DNA from: a virus | DNA length: 31,693 nucleotides | IMG/VR virus record: IMGVR_UViG_3300008114_000116 | Coordinates: 1-31,693 of that record | Direction: 5' to 3' (one strand) | In this document: in pieces, positions 1-5,622 of the stretch | Layout of the letters: each line of letters opens with the position of its first letter | Numbering within the stretch: the stretch's first letter is position 1 | Translations under genes and position numbers: made by a program | Notes under the pieces: model-generated | Told to the model about the DNA's origin: nothing | Seen by the model: the letters and a program-made list of their open reading frames with translations, nothing else | Databases searched by the model: none

Positions 1-114
1 TTCAATCCAGTAAGCTATTTCCTCAGCGCTTGGCTCTTTGCCTTTGTTGTTTTGGTTTTGGATTTCCATTACGATTTGGCTTTGGTGATGCTGGTAATAC
101 TGGGTTATCCATCC
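1..114. repeat. Left copy of 114-bp direct terminal repeat
   Basis: Bases 1-114 are identical to 31580-31693. The repeat lies inside a coding sequence that continues in frame from one end to the other. The simplest reading is an assembly overlap of a circular or circularly permuted genome rather than a physical end repeat, although a short true terminal redundancy cannot be excluded from sequence alone. Confidence 0.95.
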
Positions 115-339
115 GTTCACCGTCTTCTCGTTAACGTGATAAAAATCTCCATATTGTCCACGCATTCCAGCCTGTAAAATGTAATCAACTCTTTGCTCAG
201 TCATCCAACCAAACTTTTTAAATAAGTCGTGTAGACAATTAATTAGCTCAGTTGCCTCCTCTTTTTTATACTCTTTAAATTGCTTTAAACCGCAAACAAA
301 TTCCATTTTTTTCAAATGCTTAATTATCGTTTCCTTCAT
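1..339 (-). CDS. Replication-module protein of unknown function (5' part; continues across the contig join)
   Basis: This is the N-terminal part of a gene whose remainder is at the right end. Reading leftwards from the ATG at 339, the frame is open to base 1 (113 codons) and continues in the identical repeat at the other end to the stop at 31289. The whole protein is 209 residues from this ATG, or 198 from the second in-frame ATG at 306. The first ATG overlaps the end of the DUF6291 gene by 20 bases, similar to overlaps elsewhere in this genome. The visible part is largely helical, with a GQYGDFYHVNEKTVNGW segment near residues 65-81 that looks like a DNA-binding or protein-contact helix pair. 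I do not recognise a named family. Its place between DUF6291 and RusA-side genes suggests a replication accessory role. This is inference only. Confidence 0.8.
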   Translation of the reverse strand, partial: MKETIIKHLKKMEFVCGLKQFKEYKKEEATELINCLHDLFKKFGWMTEQRVDYILQAGMRGQYGDFYHVNEKTVNGWITQYYQHHQSQIVMEIQNQNNKGKEPSAEEIAYWIE

Positions 340-1048
340 TGTTTTGATTTTTTAGTTGCTCTTTTTCTCTTTGTAAGTCTTGCCAAATTTCCTCGAATAC
401 GTTGTAATTTTCTTTTTTATCTGGAGTTTTAGAATTGCCTTTTAAATAATTTGACAAATAAAGGTTAAATGAGTTTTCAGCTTTTGAAATTGTCATTGGC
501 TCGCCTTCTTTTATTATGACCCATTTTTTAAAGTAACTTTTAATTGTTTCGGTATCCGTTGAATGTACTACGCTCATTCGCTCAAAGTAAGGACGTTTTA
601 AAGGCTTTTCTTTATTAAAATCAATATAGACATCGTCCAAAGAAAAAAGTGCGCCAGCGCTTTCTTTATTTGTTACATTACCATTTACATTAACATTATC
701 ATTTACATTAACATTACCATTTACATTAACAGCTAAGTTTGCTAGGTTTTGCTTGGCTTTGCTAGAATCATTTGTAGCAAATGTAGCATTGCTAGCTTTT
801 GCTAGACCTCCCTTGCGTCCAGCCTCGGCGCGTTGTTGTTTCTTTTCGTCCCAAACTACCAAATCTCTTTTTAGCTGAGTCTTAATTGGTAAAAATGCAA
901 CCTTTAAAAGACGGTCGTTTACCTCTGGGTTTTCGTCATTAACGTAGGCAAAAATAATTTTAATAAGCTTGCCAGCGTCTTCGTCTGTAAGTTCGTCAAA
1001 TACCTCTCTTTGGTCGGTATATAGCACAAATGATTTTTTGCCTTGCAT
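320..1048 (-). CDS. DUF6291-type phage replication protein
   Basis: The 242-residue product starts MQGKKSFVLYTDQREVFDEL, followed by a helical segment with AGKLIKIIFAYVNDENPEV and then RDLVVWDEKKQQRAEAGRKGG (about residues 61-81). This is the usual layout of DUF6291 proteins in Bacteroidota phages, which lie in replication modules and resemble replisome-organiser or initiator N-domains. Residues 107-127 are a low-complexity N/V/G/D linker encoded by an 18-bp tandem repeat. After it comes a second helical domain (about 130-220) of the kind that could contact a helicase loader. It is the first gene of its operon and begins 11 bases after the U-tract side of an intrinsic terminator, so its expression may depend on read-through or attenuation. 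The exact function is inferred from family context. Confidence 0.8.
   Translation of the reverse strand: MQGKKSFVLYTDQREVFDELTDEDAGKLIKIIFAYVNDENPEVNDRLLKVAFLPIKTQLKRDLVVWDEKKQQRAEAGRKGGLAKASNATFATNDSSKAKQNLANLAVNVNGNVNVNDNVNVNGNVTNKESAGALFSLDDVYIDFNKEKPLKRPYFERMSVVHSTDTETIKSYFKKWVIIKEGEPMTISKAENSFNLYLSNYLKGNSKTPDKKENYNVFEEIWQDLQREKEQLKNQNNEGNDN
681..730. repeat. 18-bp tandem repeat, 2.8 copies, within DUF6291 gene
   Basis: The unit ccatttacattaacatta occurs at 681-698, with one mismatch at 699-716, and partially at 717-730. It encodes the N/V/G/D-rich linker of the DUF6291 protein. A period of six codons keeps frame, so copy-number change would alter linker length without breaking the protein. 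Confidence 0.85.
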
Positions 1049-1085
1049 AAAATAAAAAAGCCCAACTGGTGGTAGTCAGTCGGGC
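1049..1085 (-). terminator. Intrinsic terminator just upstream of the DUF6291 gene
   Basis: On the minus strand GCCCGACTG (1085-1077) pairs with CAGTTGGGC (1068-1060) over 9 bp with one G-U pair and an 8-base loop. TTTTTTATTTT follows (1059-1049), right before the ATG at 1048. It would end transcripts of the early operon (5164 to 1163) and those starting at the promoter near 1143. Its position directly in front of a start codon also fits an attenuator. Confidence 0.8.
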
Positions 1086-1138
1086 GGTTAGGTATCAACC
1101 TATGGAATTATTCTCGCTACCACACAGGAATAATTCGA
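1049..1138 (-). ncRNA. Candidate structured leader or small RNA with complementary hairpin loops
   Basis: Directly downstream of a good promoter the minus strand has three hairpins. H1 pairs GAATTATTC (1136-1128) with GAATAATTC (1113-1105), a perfect 9-bp stem with a 14-base loop. H2 pairs TAGGT (1102-1098) with ACCTA (1093-1089) around a 4-base loop. H3 is the terminator stem 1085-1077 with 1068-1060. The H1 loop contains GTGGTAG (1123-1117) and the H3 loop contains its exact complement CTACCAC (1075-1069), so a 7-bp loop-loop contact is possible. The contact could compete with or stabilise the terminator. It may be an attenuating leader of the DUF6291 operon or a free RNA of about 90 nt. 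I cannot match it to a known RNA family. Confidence 0.55.
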
Positions 1139-1142
1139 TACA

Positions 1143-1175
1143 CAAATATAACTCTTTTTTAGTTATCCAATCAAA
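1143..1175 (-). promoter_or_regulatory. Bacteroidota-type promoter for the leader/replication operon
   Basis: On the minus strand TTTG (1175-1172) is followed after 21 bases by TATATTTG (1150-1143), matching the Bacteroidota housekeeping promoter consensus TTTG...TAnnTTTG. Transcription would begin near 1137-1140, right at the first hairpin of the leader. The -33 box lies inside the end of the 47-residue HTH gene. Confidence 0.7.
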
Positions 1176-1306
1176 CCACGCTTCTTTAGTTGAATTAAAA
1201 TGCAATTATAAGAGCGCTTCATTTCGTAAGCTATTGCCTTTACTGGCAATCGGTCACGCCAGAGGTTTAGCATTACCTCCGCCTCCGTTTCCGTAAATTT
1301 CCGCAT
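1163..1306 (-). CDS. 47-residue helix-turn-helix protein
   Basis: This short frame starts at an ATG at 1306, 53 bases inside the end of the 131-residue gene, and ends at TAA 1163-1165. A later in-frame ATG at 1273 would give 36 residues. The product has FTETEAEVMLNLWRDRLPVK, then IAYEMKRS and ending LKKRGLIG. That is a sigma-region-4-like or GcrA-like helix-turn-helix: acidic first helix, LW, an I-A-xx-M-xR-S recognition region and a closing LKKxGLIG. The codons read as a clean protein with no internal stop, while the neighbouring frame is the end of another gene. It is the last gene of the early operon, just before a promoter and terminator, so a regulatory role is plausible. Function is inferred from fold only. 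Confidence 0.6.
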   Translation of the reverse strand: MRKFTETEAEVMLNLWRDRLPVKAIAYEMKRSYNCILIQLKKRGLIG

Positions 1307-1649
1307 CTTTATCCAATATTTTTTCAACTGCATTTAGGCATTCATTATATACCCCACCCCCCCGGTCTATTCCTTCGTGGATGAGTTCAAATAATTTAAC
1401 GAAGTCGTGAAACTGCTTAATCGTTGCCTCGCCTTCGTCATATCCCTCAAGAAATCGAAACGCTTTAGTCGCATTGCGTTTTAAAGAGTTGATAATATTC
1501 TTATGCTTAACGGTAAGGTCGTGGTCGTAATCCTTTAAAAACGTGCAGTCTTCGTAATTGTCTAGCATAATTTCTTGGAGCGCCAAGTAAATTAAATATT
1601 TCTGGGTTGCCCTAAATTGCAACTCCTTTACAATTTCCTCTTTTGTCAT
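1254..1649 (-). CDS. Hypothetical early protein, 131 residues
   Basis: Mostly alpha-helical and acidic, beginning MTKEEIVKELQFRATQKYLI and ending in a glycine-rich tail (NGGGGNAKPLA). I recognise no domain. It starts one base after the stop of the nuclease-like gene and its last 53 bases overlap the 47-residue HTH gene in another frame. A run of seven C on the plus strand (1357-1363) lies inside it and could be a sequencing-error point, but the frame is open on both sides. It belongs to the early operon. Confidence 0.7.
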   Translation of the reverse strand: MTKEEIVKELQFRATQKYLIYLALQEIMLDNYEDCTFLKDYDHDLTVKHKNIINSLKRNATKAFRFLEGYDEGEATIKQFHDFVKLFELIHEGIDRGGGVYNECLNAVEKILDKDAEIYGNGGGGNAKPLA

Positions 1650-1650
1650 A

Positions 1651-2010
1651 TTAAACTAAGTCTTTGATTTTAACCAAAACGCCTACGCTGGTATTATTGT
1701 CACCGCCTCGAACGTTTGGGATTGCTTTTTTATCTAAAATTAATTGCCTTACAATTGTTTTCAATTCCTCGGTCTTAATAACAATTGCCTTTGTTTCCGT
1801 TACCTTATAAACCCAGTAATCGGCTTGCGTTGTTACAATTCCAGAGGGTTTACCTCGGCTTTCGTACTCGATGTAAATGTTACCAGTTTTCGCGCTTAAT
1901 CGGTCTGTTTTGACTTCAAATTTACGATTGGAAACTATTTCGTCAAACCAAGTTTCACCCTCTAAAACGCCAAATTCTAGGTCGTATTTAAAGTCGCTAT
2001 TGTATTTCAA
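1651..2010 (-). CDS. Predicted PD-(D/E)XK-type nuclease
   Basis: The 119-residue product has the short layout of a minimal restriction-like nuclease: acidic N-terminal helix and strand (DLEFGVLEGETWFDEI, including E18), then KFEVKTDR (about 30-37) with the E-x-K core, then GNIYIEYESRGKPSGIVTTQADYWVY (about 43-68). The SGI-TT-ADYWVY stretch is a recurrent feature of phage-encoded single-domain nucleases that act in recombination. It lies in the same operon as the ERF annealing protein and Gp157-like protein, so a role in DNA recombination or repair is reasonable. It overlaps the upstream HTH gene by 4 bases (ATGA), indicating coupled translation. The exact substrate is unknown. Confidence 0.6.
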   Translation of the reverse strand: MKYNSDFKYDLEFGVLEGETWFDEIVSNRKFEVKTDRLSAKTGNIYIEYESRGKPSGIVTTQADYWVYKVTETKAIVIKTEELKTIVRQLILDKKAIPNVRGGDNNTSVGVLVKIKDLV

Positions 2011-2210
2011 CGGCTAAGGTAATAACGTGCAACTCTTTTATCGTTAATAGTTACCATATCGGTAACAACTGCAAAACCTTCGTCTCTGAGATTTGCAATG
2101 CGAGCGGATAGCCTAAAGCATCCAAACATATTTAAAGCCTCCATTGGCGTAATTGAATAGCCGTTTAATAGCCAGCCTTTTATCAAAGCATTTTGTGAAT
2201 CTGGTTTCAT
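2007..2210 (-). CDS. HTH_39-like DNA-binding protein
   Basis: The 67-residue product reads as a winged helix: KGWLLNGYSITPMEALNMFG (11-30), then RLSARIANLRDEGF (33-46) and a beta-hairpin ending RVARYYLSR. The pattern WL-x-G-x-ITPxEA...rLxaRIxxLRxxG matches the HTH_39 family, common in phage early regions. It overlaps both neighbours by 4 bases (ATGA junctions) and so belongs to the early operon. It probably regulates transcription or helps replication. The target is not visible. Confidence 0.75.
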   Translation of the reverse strand: MKPDSQNALIKGWLLNGYSITPMEALNMFGCFRLSARIANLRDEGFAVVTDMVTINDKRVARYYLSR

Positions 2211-2497
2211 AAGATAATACCAAGGTTTTCGATTAAATATTTAGTTTCAAAATAAGCAGTTAAAAATTCCTCCTCTGTAACTTCCTCCCAATTGTGGTTT
2301 TCAAACCAGTAAAGGACGCGGTTAGGTTTAATTTTGATGTCTGGGTAAAGCTCCAACCTCAATTCTCCTTTACTAACGTGTAGGTGAATATTGTCATTTA
2401 AAAGCTTAACATAATTTAGGTCGCCAACTCTAAAGAATTGAGGCAACTCAATTTCTGAGTTTATTACCTGTTTAGTCGTAATCTTAAAATTTTCCAT
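2207..2497 (-). CDS. Hypothetical early protein, 96 residues
   Basis: I start it at ATG 2497 (MENFKITTKQVINSEIELPQ) because the longer frame would run through the end of the 33-residue membrane gene, and because AACACCTATG here matches the start context of the ERF gene. The product is mixed beta/alpha and rich in aromatic and acidic residues, with ELRLELYPDIKIK and ENHNWEEVTEEEF segments. No known domain is recognised. It ends in an ATGA overlap with the HTH_39-like gene. Confidence 0.65.
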   Translation of the reverse strand: MENFKITTKQVINSEIELPQFFRVGDLNYVKLLNDNIHLHVSKGELRLELYPDIKIKPNRVLYWFENHNWEEVTEEEFLTAYFETKYLIENLGIIL

Positions 2498-2510
2498 AGG
2501 TGTTATTTGA

Positions 2511-2612
2511 TTAAAGTAATTTAAGTCCAAGTAAATAGCCAAGCGCAAAGATTGGCGTAAAGGCTAGGATTGTGTAAAGGATTTTCCCGATAATTTTAGT
2601 CGCTTTTTTCAT
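2511..2612 (-). CDS. 33-residue single-pass membrane microprotein
   Basis: An ATG at 2612 opens a frame starting MKKATKIIGKILYTILAFTP and ending GYLLGLKLL, stopping at 2511-2513. Residues 9-31 form one hydrophobic segment after a basic N-terminus. It sits 13 bases before the 96-residue gene and carries the same AACACC-N-ATG start context. Function is unknown; small early phage membrane proteins often act on host membrane proteins, but nothing here proves that. Confidence 0.5.
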   Translation of the reverse strand: MKKATKIIGKILYTILAFTPIFALGYLLGLKLL

Positions 2613-2665
2613 TGGTGTTTTGTTAAGTTTTCGAAATATCTAAAGAATAAATTATAAAACAAAGG

Positions 2666-3007
2666 TTAAACTAAAATTTTAATTAGATTTTTTTTAGTTG
2701 CCTCTCTAATTAGGATATCGACTCGGTTATAAGGTAAACGCGTTTCCTCTGCGATTTCCTTTTTGTTATAACCCCAGCTGGCTAACTGGATAATACGGTT
2801 AACTACTTGCTTTGGCATATTCTCGACAAGGTTTGTACTTATTGCCATTCGTGGCGCCTTTTCGTGCATTCTAAGCTTAGTGTAAAGAATGTAAGCAACT
2901 TGGTTAGGACTTAATCCAATCGCCTTGGATATCGCGTTTTTGGTGTATCCATTTAGATACAAATCCTCAATTATTTGGGTTAGTTTTTCGTATTTGAAAG
3001 CTGCCAT
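2666..3007 (-). CDS. Double helix-turn-helix DNA-binding protein
   Basis: The 113-residue product contains two similar HTH units: LYLNGYTKNAISKAIGLSPN (about 17-36) and ASWGYNKKEIAEETRLPYNR (about 76-95). Each has the G-Y-x-xx-x-I-x-x-x-x-x-L-xx-x-x-V pattern of sigma-70 region-4-like or resolvase-type helices. A short basic linker joins them. Two DNA-reading heads in one chain suggest binding to a direct-repeat operator or a role as an early transcription regulator. Its first 28 bases overlap the 45-residue gene upstream. Confidence 0.7.
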   Translation of the reverse strand: MAAFKYEKLTQIIEDLYLNGYTKNAISKAIGLSPNQVAYILYTKLRMHEKAPRMAISTNLVENMPKQVVNRIIQLASWGYNKKEIAEETRLPYNRVDILIREATKKNLIKILV

Positions 3008-3117
3008 AAACGTTCGAAAGTTTCGTTAAAAGGTAATTTTTCAGTTTGGTAAGTTGACCGAATTCCTTTAGGCGTAAGGTCTCCAGGTCTTTGTATTTCT
3101 TTTCCTAAGTATTTCAT
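2980..3117 (-). CDS. 45-residue microprotein of unknown function
   Basis: The ATG at 3117 overlaps the stop of the Cys-rich gene (ATGA), and the frame runs to TAA 2980-2982, overlapping the double-HTH gene by 28 bases. The product starts MKYLGKEIQRPGDLTPKGIR and ends ERLWQLSNTKN. It fills what would otherwise be a 106-base gap in a tightly packed operon, which is good evidence for a real gene. It is soluble, basic and has no recognised motif. Confidence 0.6.
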   Translation of the reverse strand: MKYLGKEIQRPGDLTPKGIRSTYQTEKLPFNETFERLWQLSNTKN

Positions 3118-3305
3118 TGCATTATTTCTTTAAGTTGATTCCAAATATTTATTTGATTCTCTCCCCAGTACATTTCACATTTTCCGTCTTTAATTGGAGC
3201 TTCCGTAAAATATGCTTGCCGGTATTCGTTAGGCGTTGCCGTATAACGATAACAAGTTTCTTTCTGGGGACAATTTGTCCCTTGGCACATTGTTATGTCA
3301 GGCAT
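3114..3305 (-). CDS. Four-cysteine microprotein, probable metal binder
   Basis: I start it at ATG 3305, which overlaps the upstream gene by 8 bases; the upstream alternative would overlap far more. The 63 residues carry C-x4-C-x5-C near the N-terminus (C7, C12, C18), then RYTATPNEYRQAYF, and a fourth Cys in DGKCEMYW. It is clearly a paralogue of the 58-residue protein at 22650-22826: shared D-x-T-x-C-x4-C-x5-C, RY, P, QAYFT, DG and C-x-MY. Three or four cysteines at this spacing usually bind zinc. Function is unknown. It is coupled to the 45-residue gene by ATGA. Confidence 0.7.
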   Translation of the reverse strand: MPDITMCQGTNCPQKETCYRYTATPNEYRQAYFTEAPIKDGKCEMYWGENQINIWNQLKEIMQ

Positions 3306-3513
3306 CTTTTTCGAATGTTTCTTGGTAATATTGTTCTGCAAATTCTTGTTTTTTAAAATCAACTACGATATTATCAAAAGCATCAATGTGTGATTTAATT
3401 ATTTGCCTCTTTTCTTTTTTCTTGGCTTCCTGTAAAATCATTTGCCAAGTGAATTTGTCCTTTGGAGTTGCCCAAAGTTTTTCAAATAGGTAATCGACTG
3501 CGGTTTTGCTCAT
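3298..3513 (-). CDS. Conserved hypothetical phage protein, 71 residues
   Basis: Begins MSKTAVDYLFEKLW and ends FAEQYYQETFEKDA, with a helix ILQEAKKKEKRQIIKSHIDA between. The TAVDYL...EQAK-EK-QI...AEQYY-ETF pattern recurs in Bacteroidota phage early regions as a conserved protein of unknown function. It starts at an ATGA overlap with the Gp157-like gene and ends 8 bases into the Cys-rich gene. Confidence 0.75.
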   Translation of the reverse strand: MSKTAVDYLFEKLWATPKDKFTWQMILQEAKKKEKRQIIKSHIDAFDNIVVDFKKQEFAEQYYQETFEKDA

Positions 3514-3995
3514 TTTATCTGGAGGTTAAAATTTTCAATTAGCCTTGCGCCAGTAACATTTTCGCCGCGTTTAATTGCCTCTTTAATGGCTACTTTGTCC
3601 GCGGTTACGACGTTTTTAACGTTCTGGAATGCGTTTGGTAAAGCCTCAACAATATCGACCTCGACCGCTTCACTTTTGCGAATGCTTAACTTAAATAAAG
3701 GAGACTCTATTTTTTCGATTGAACTTACCAGCATTGCGTTTTTAACTGCGTTTTTAAGTCTGTCAATTGCTCGCTCTTTACTTTCCTTCATTGCCTTTAA
3801 ACGCTTTATTTCGTTGTCGATTGCGTCCGCATCGCTCTGGATGTTAGCGATTACCTTGGCATAATTGCCAGCCTTGGTTTGGAGTTGCTCTTGGTTAATT
3901 ACTAGAGCTTGCTCCAACTCTGGCGTTAGTTCCTCAGTTTCCAATAGGGACGCTAACTCTAGCGCGTCCCTTGTTATTTCATATAAATTTGCCAT
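3510..3995 (-). CDS. Siphovirus Gp157-like protein
   Basis: The 161-residue product has a long charged coiled coil (about 45-90: INQEQLQ...DADAIDNEIKRLKAMKESKERAI) followed by a beta-rich part with KIESPLFKLSIRKSEAVEVD and ending NVTGARLIENFNLQIK. This is the layout of the Siphovirus Gp157 family (PF05565), found beside recombination proteins and once linked to phage resistance in Streptococcus thermophilus. The TAATG junction with ERF shows translational coupling, fitting a shared role in annealing or replication. Confidence 0.85.
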   Translation of the reverse strand: MANLYEITRDALELASLLETEELTPELEQALVINQEQLQTKAGNYAKVIANIQSDADAIDNEIKRLKAMKESKERAIDRLKNAVKNAMLVSSIEKIESPLFKLSIRKSEAVEVDIVEALPNAFQNVKNVVTADKVAIKEAIKRGENVTGARLIENFNLQIK

Positions 3996-4537
3996 TAAAT
4001 AAGTCCGTCTAAAGTTTCTTTTTGCTCTTTGTTAAAATTGTACTTGGTCATTGCCTCCAAAGCTTGTTTGCGTTGCGCTTCCGTTCCGTTTAAATACCGT
4101 ACAATGTATGCGAATTGTTCGTCTGTAGGTGCTACCTTAACCGGAGCCTTTGCCGTGTGGTCATTACTTGCGTCTGGGTCCAAGTGACTATCTTCGATTA
4201 AAAGCAGACCCGAAAGCGCATATTTTCGCGCATATGAGCTTGAGCTTCCGAAACTTTGCGCGATGTCCATCCCTTTGCGGTTTGGGTCAATTCCAGCTTG
4301 CGCGGTAACCGTGCGGCCTTCTAAATCTTTTTGAATACTAGCGGTCGCCTCGATAAATACCAAGCCGCCAACTTCTTTAACTTCGTCGTGAATTGTTAGC
4401 GTACATTCATATTTCAAAAGCAAAGGTTTAACCGCCTCCAAAATATCCTCGCAGCTGCGATACTTGTATTTGCCAAATGAGTTAAACTGATTCTTTGGAG
4501 CCTTTAGCTCGCTCTGGATTTTAATTAATTCTTTCAT
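3995..4537 (-). CDS. erf: ERF family single-strand annealing protein
   Basis: The 180-residue product has the two sequence blocks that define the ERF family. The first is FNSFGKYKYRSCEDILEAVK (18-37). The second is SFGSSSSYARKYALSGLLLI (95-114), followed by a D-rich turn. ERF proteins anneal complementary single strands as oligomeric rings and can circularise incoming phage DNA with terminal redundancy, which fits a circularly permuted genome. The C-terminal part (about 130-180) is a separate helical tail that could contact SSB or other replication proteins. Its start context AACACCTATG recurs elsewhere. It overlaps the Gp157-like gene by one base. Confidence 0.9.
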   Translation of the reverse strand: MKELIKIQSELKAPKNQFNSFGKYKYRSCEDILEAVKPLLLKYECTLTIHDEVKEVGGLVFIEATASIQKDLEGRTVTAQAGIDPNRKGMDIAQSFGSSSSYARKYALSGLLLIEDSHLDPDASNDHTAKAPVKVAPTDEQFAYIVRYLNGTEAQRKQALEAMTKYNFNKEQKETLDGLI

Positions 4538-4549
4538 AGGTGTTTAGTT

Positions 4550-4816
4550 TTAAAGGTTACGTTCAATTTCAATTTCAATTTCTGCCAATAAGCTTGGCGT
4601 TGGTTTTACCTCAATTACTTCGTCGGTTATTTCGTCGTTAAACGAAAGGCTTGCCGTGTGGTCAATAGTTACCTCGGTTTCGCCGTATCCCGGACAAACA
4701 TCGGTATCGTCTTCGCCCCAGTTGGTAACCGAGTAATCGCCAGTCCAGTAGTACGTTTTGCCTTCGTACTCAAATTCGATTTCTTGGTCATAATAATTTT
4801 GCTCGTCGTAATTCAT
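4550..4816 (-). CDS. Hypothetical acidic early protein, 88 residues
   Basis: Very acidic and aromatic, beginning MNYDEQNYYDQEIEFEYEGK and ending LLAEIEIEIERNL. Predicted mostly beta up to about 70, then a helix. Small acidic phage early proteins are often DNA mimics or inhibitors, but there is no motif here to support that. It lies between a GC-rich hairpin and the ERF gene in the early operon. Confidence 0.65.
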   Translation of the reverse strand: MNYDEQNYYDQEIEFEYEGKTYYWTGDYSVTNWGEDDTDVCPGYGETEVTIDHTASLSFNDEITDEVIEVKPTPSLLAEIEIEIERNL

Positions 4817-4837
4817 AGGATTTAAAGTTTAGGTAAA

Positions 4838-4860
4838 GGCCCCGAGGGGCCGTTTTATTT
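4838..4860 (+). terminator. GC-rich hairpin between the first two early genes
   Basis: GGCCC (4838-4842) pairs with GGGCC (4847-4851) and GTTTTATTT follows on the plus strand, the form of a plus-strand intrinsic terminator. No plus-strand gene leads into it, however. On the minus strand the same hairpin is followed only by a short T run, so it may be a weak terminator, RNA stabiliser or processing site between the 101- and 88-residue genes. Confidence 0.45.
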
Positions 4861-5164
4861 ATCTAAGAGCTGGATTGTGTTGCTTTTTTAAAATCTCTCT
4901 CATTTCCTCAATTTCCTCAGCATTTGCAAAATCCATTTCCCAAGTTTTTCCAGTTTCTAATTCTTGAGCTTTTCTGTAATTCAATTCGTAAATCAATTCT
5001 CGAATTGTTAGTGTAATATCCTTTTTTCTAGTATCTGATAACTGAGAATCACCAGAATTTAAGTAGCCAACAAAATAATCTAATCTAGATTGCAAAATTT
5101 TAGTTGGGTAATAGTACTGGTAAAGGTTAGCGTTTACTGGTTTTTTTGGTGTTAGAGTTGTCAT
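4859..5164 (-). CDS. Hypothetical early protein, 101 residues
   Basis: First gene of the leftward early operon. The N-terminus is proline- and tyrosine-rich (MTTLTPKKPVNANLYQYYYP), followed by helices with RLDYFVGYLNSGDSQLSDTR and a charged C-terminus. No known domain. A promoter-like sequence lies 30-60 bases upstream. Confidence 0.65.
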   Translation of the reverse strand: MTTLTPKKPVNANLYQYYYPTKILQSRLDYFVGYLNSGDSQLSDTRKKDITLTIRELIYELNYRKAQELETGKTWEMDFANAEEIEEMREILKKQHNPALR

Positions 5165-5193
5165 TGCGTTAGGGTTTAAATGAATAACTGATG

Positions 5194-5224
5194 TAAAATT
5201 ATTACTTATTTCTTAGATTCCAAA
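5194..5224 (-). promoter_or_regulatory. Probable promoter of the early operon
   Basis: On the minus strand TTTG (5224-5221) is followed after 19 bases by TAATTTTA (5201-5194), one mismatch from TAnnTTTG. It lies in the AT-rich 142-base divergent region 5165-5306, about 30 bases before ATG 5164. The same region must hold the promoter of the plus-strand operon, but no clear consensus is visible there; TATAACTTG at 5281-5293 is a poor match. Confidence 0.45.
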
Positions 5225-5306
5225 CAATTCCTAAAAATATTTTCAACAAATTTTAATTTTTTTCTCAAATGCCGTTTTTTCGGCTATAACTTGCAAAAAA
5301 AAAACA

Positions 5307-5555
5307 ATGGACGAAACCCAAGTTTTAAATCCGTTTGGCTACGGAAATGCCAGCCGGGTAATTGACGAAAACAGAAAGCCAGCGGAATGGTATTGGGACT
5401 ATTTAGAGTTTAACGAGGTATTTGCCGAAAACGAGTTTTACGTTTTATTCTCGGACGGCTTATTGGTTAAAAAAGGTCGGTCTAAGTTTCGAACTTCCCA
5501 GTATTTGAAAGGCGAACGCTTCACCTCATTTAAAAAGGTTTATGAAAGGCTTTAA
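5307..5555 (+). CDS. Hypothetical protein, first gene of the plus-strand operon
   Basis: 82 residues, beginning MDETQVLNPFGYGNASRVID, then an aromatic and acidic middle (AEWYWDYLEFNEVFAENEF) and a basic C-terminus with KGRSKFRTSQYLKGERF. No domain recognised. Its last 14 bases overlap the 26-residue membrane gene, and the operon continues into the DUF1599-like gene. An A10 stretch precedes the start. Confidence 0.65.
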   Translation: MDETQVLNPFGYGNASRVIDENRKPAEWYWDYLEFNEVFAENEFYVLFSDGLLVKKGRSKFRTSQYLKGERFTSFKKVYERL

Positions 5556-5622
5556 AGAGTTTTTATTTGTTGTACTTGGCGCGGTTGCCTTTGCCGTGTT
5601 CGTAATCTGGCTTTACTCATAA
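5542..5622 (+). CDS. 26-residue membrane microprotein
   Basis: An ATG at 5542 opens a frame starting MKGFKEFLFVVLGAVAF and ending VFVIWLYS. It has a basic, amphipathic start followed by a single hydrophobic segment. Its stop TAA (5620-5622) shares a base with the next ATG at 5622, and its start overlaps the upstream gene, so the three plus-strand genes are linked end to end. This packing is the main evidence that it is translated. Confidence 0.55.
   Translation: MKGFKEFLFVVLGAVAFAVFVIWLYS

Noticed and set aside
1069-1296. Plus-strand open frame of 75 codons
   Set aside because: It runs antisense through the leader RNA and the ends of two minus-strand genes, has no start signal and a low-complexity proline end. 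The minus-strand RNA structure explains the region better.
1357-1363. C7 run, with similar runs near 7297-7304 and 16313-16320, as possible frameshift errors
   Set aside because: In all three cases the frame is open on both sides and the encoded glycine tract fits the protein, so no error is indicated.
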